From Sipunculus nudus (Eukaryota > Annelida > Sipuncula > Golfingiida > Sipunculidae), in assembly GCA_026874595.1 (NCBI GenBank), contig CM049319.1, positions 6,520,101 to 6,584,100 of the forward strand: 64,000 nt of DNA, read 5' to 3'. The notes under the pieces are model-generated. The model was not told the origin of the DNA. It saw only the letters and a program-made list of their open reading frames with translations, and did not search any database. Position numbers and translations under genes: made by a program. Every line of letters begins with the position of its first letter. Within the stretch, counting starts at the first letter, position 1. Below, piece after piece: positions 62,404 through 64,000 of the stretch.

Positions 62404-64000
62404 AACTAGACATTTCTTGGCACCGCAGGTGCCAGAGTATCCCCAGACATAGTAGGCCCCCCCCCCCTTTATAAATAGACCCCCATTTTTAGCTGCATAT
62501 ACTGACACTTGGCATATTTATTGTTTCTTCCATCTAACAATCCACAATCTTGTTGAAGATGTTGGTCCTGTGACCTTGATCTTTTTAAAGATGTGTCCTG
62601 TGACCCTGACCTTTGACCTCATGACCCCAAAATCAATTCTGGTCTTGCTTTTCCAATGGGACATATGCAAGTTAAGTTTGAAATCTATACATCAATAAAG
62701 CAGGAATTATCACCCAGAAACTAATTTTTGGACAAATGGCTCCTGTGACCTTCACCTTTGACCTTGTGACCTCAAAATTGATAGTGTTCTTCCTCTCTTG
62801 GCAGGAGAACTATATGTGCAATATGAAAGATCTGAGATGAAATGTTTGGCTGAAAATGCATCCACATCTTTTTAGAGATGTGTCCTGTGACCTTTGACCT
62901 CATGACCCCAAAATCAATTTGGGTCTTGCTTTTCCAATGGGACATACACAAGTCAAGTTTGAAATCCATACATCAATAAAAGCAGATATTATCATCCAGA
63001 AACTAATTTTTGGACAGATGGCTCCTGTGACCTTCACCTTTGACCTTGTGACCTCAAAATTGATAGTGTTCTTCCTCTCTTGGCAGGTGAACTATATGTG
63101 CAAGATGAAAGATCTGAGATGAATTGTTTAGCTGAAAATGCATCCACAATCTTTTTAAAGAGGTTTCCTGTGACCTTGACCTTTGACCTCATGACCCCAA
63201 AATCAATAAAGGTCTTGCTTTTCCAATGGGTCAAATTCAAGTCAAGTTTGAAATCCATACATCAATAAAAGAAGGAATTATCATCCAGAAACTAATTTTT
63301 GGACAGATGGCTCCTGTGACCTTCACTTTTGACCTTGTGACCTCAAAATTGATAGGGTTCTTCCATCCACTCTTGGCAGGTGAACTATATGTGCAAGATG
63401 AAAGATCTGAGATGAAATGTTTGGCTGAAAATGCATCCACAATCTTTTTAAAGATGCCCTGTGACCTTGATCTTTGACCTCATGACCCCTAAATCAATTT
63501 GGGTCTTGCTTTTCCAATGGGACATATACAAGTCAAGTTTGAAATCCATACATCAATTATGCATCCACAGTCTTTTTAAAGATGCCCTGTGACCTTGATC
63601 TTTGACCTCATGACCCCAAAATCAATTTGGGTCTTGCTTTTCCAATGGGACATATACAAGTCAAGTTTGATATCCATACATCAATAATAGCAGGATTTAT
63701 CATCCAGAAACTAATTTTTGGACAGATGGCTCCTGTGACCTTCACCTAGGACCTTGTGACCTCAAAACTGATAGGGGTCTTCCTCTATTGGCAGATGACT
63801 TACATGTGCAAGATGAAAGGTCTGAGATGAAATGTTTGGCTGAAAATGCATCCACAATCTTTTCAAAGATGTGTCCTGTGACCTTGACCTTTCACCTCAT
63901 GACCCCTAAAATAAATTGGAGTCTTGCTTTTTCAATGGGACATATGTAAGTCAAGTTTGAAATCAATACATCAATAAAAGCAGGAATTATCATCCAGAAA
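62404..64000. mobile_element. Second copy of the 51 kb element, cut by the window end
   Basis: Similarity to the 51 kb element begins at AACTAGACATTTCTTGGCAC, includes the same left GTATCCCCAGACA end, and continues into the ~144/288-base tandem units to the last base. It lies in the same orientation as the 51 kb copy, about 11.2 kb away. The right end is outside the window. Confidence 0.8.

Noticed and set aside
59314-64000. Search for the first vinculin exon (human MPVFHTRTIESIL...)
   Set aside because: No matching segment on the minus strand; placed outside the window.

Overview
The window is animal nuclear DNA: AT-rich, intron-rich, full of dispersed repeats, with no bacterial-type gene packing. 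It is filled by one gene, vinculin (the talin-, alpha-catenin- and F-actin-binding adaptor of focal adhesions and adherens junctions), on the minus strand. I traced 25 coding exons by homology and by splice-phase agreement, from codon ~20 (59313) to the tail domain (3698). Their phases join without a break and give 1,111 codons plus one base. Exon 1 (about the first 19 codons) lies beyond 64000, and the last coding exon (about 55 codons) lies below position 1. The dispersed repeats resemble, from memory, repeats common in bivalve genomes, so a mollusc, probably a bivalve, is my best guess; this is inference.

Layout, 5' to 3' of the gene (high to low coordinates). Exons 2-6 (59313 to 37506) encode head domain D1. 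Exons 7-11 (33372 to 28565) encode the central repeats, two here against three in vertebrates. Exons 12-16 (27691 to 21890) encode the rest of the head. Exon 17 (20918-20801) starts the proline-rich linker. Exons 18-22 (17548 to 7979) are five linker exons, all phase 1-1, adding 223 codons with no counterpart in human vinculin as I know it. Exon 23 (5717-5593) is the conserved linker end with PPRPPPP motifs and an acidic stretch. Exons 24-26 (5090 to 3698) encode the F-actin/PIP2-binding tail.

The main biological observation is the modular linker. All five extra exons can be skipped singly or together without changing frame, so one gene could make many linker lengths and compositions, much as vertebrate metavinculin does with one exon. 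A possible terminal exon inside the array (16431-16403, then AATAAA) could make a protein without the tail. A possible 48-base microexon (32931-32884) could alter the first central repeat.

The introns hold several TIR-bounded elements (18438-19882, 25645-26051, 17655-18175, 51227-53224), a second copy of the last family at 62404-64000, two copies of another dispersed family (1-571 and about 45104-47073), three tRNA-derived SINE-like heads, tandem arrays of ~144-bp units carrying DR1-like motifs, microsatellites, and clustered E-box-like motifs. I found no rRNA, tRNA gene or CRISPR, and no second convincing protein gene.
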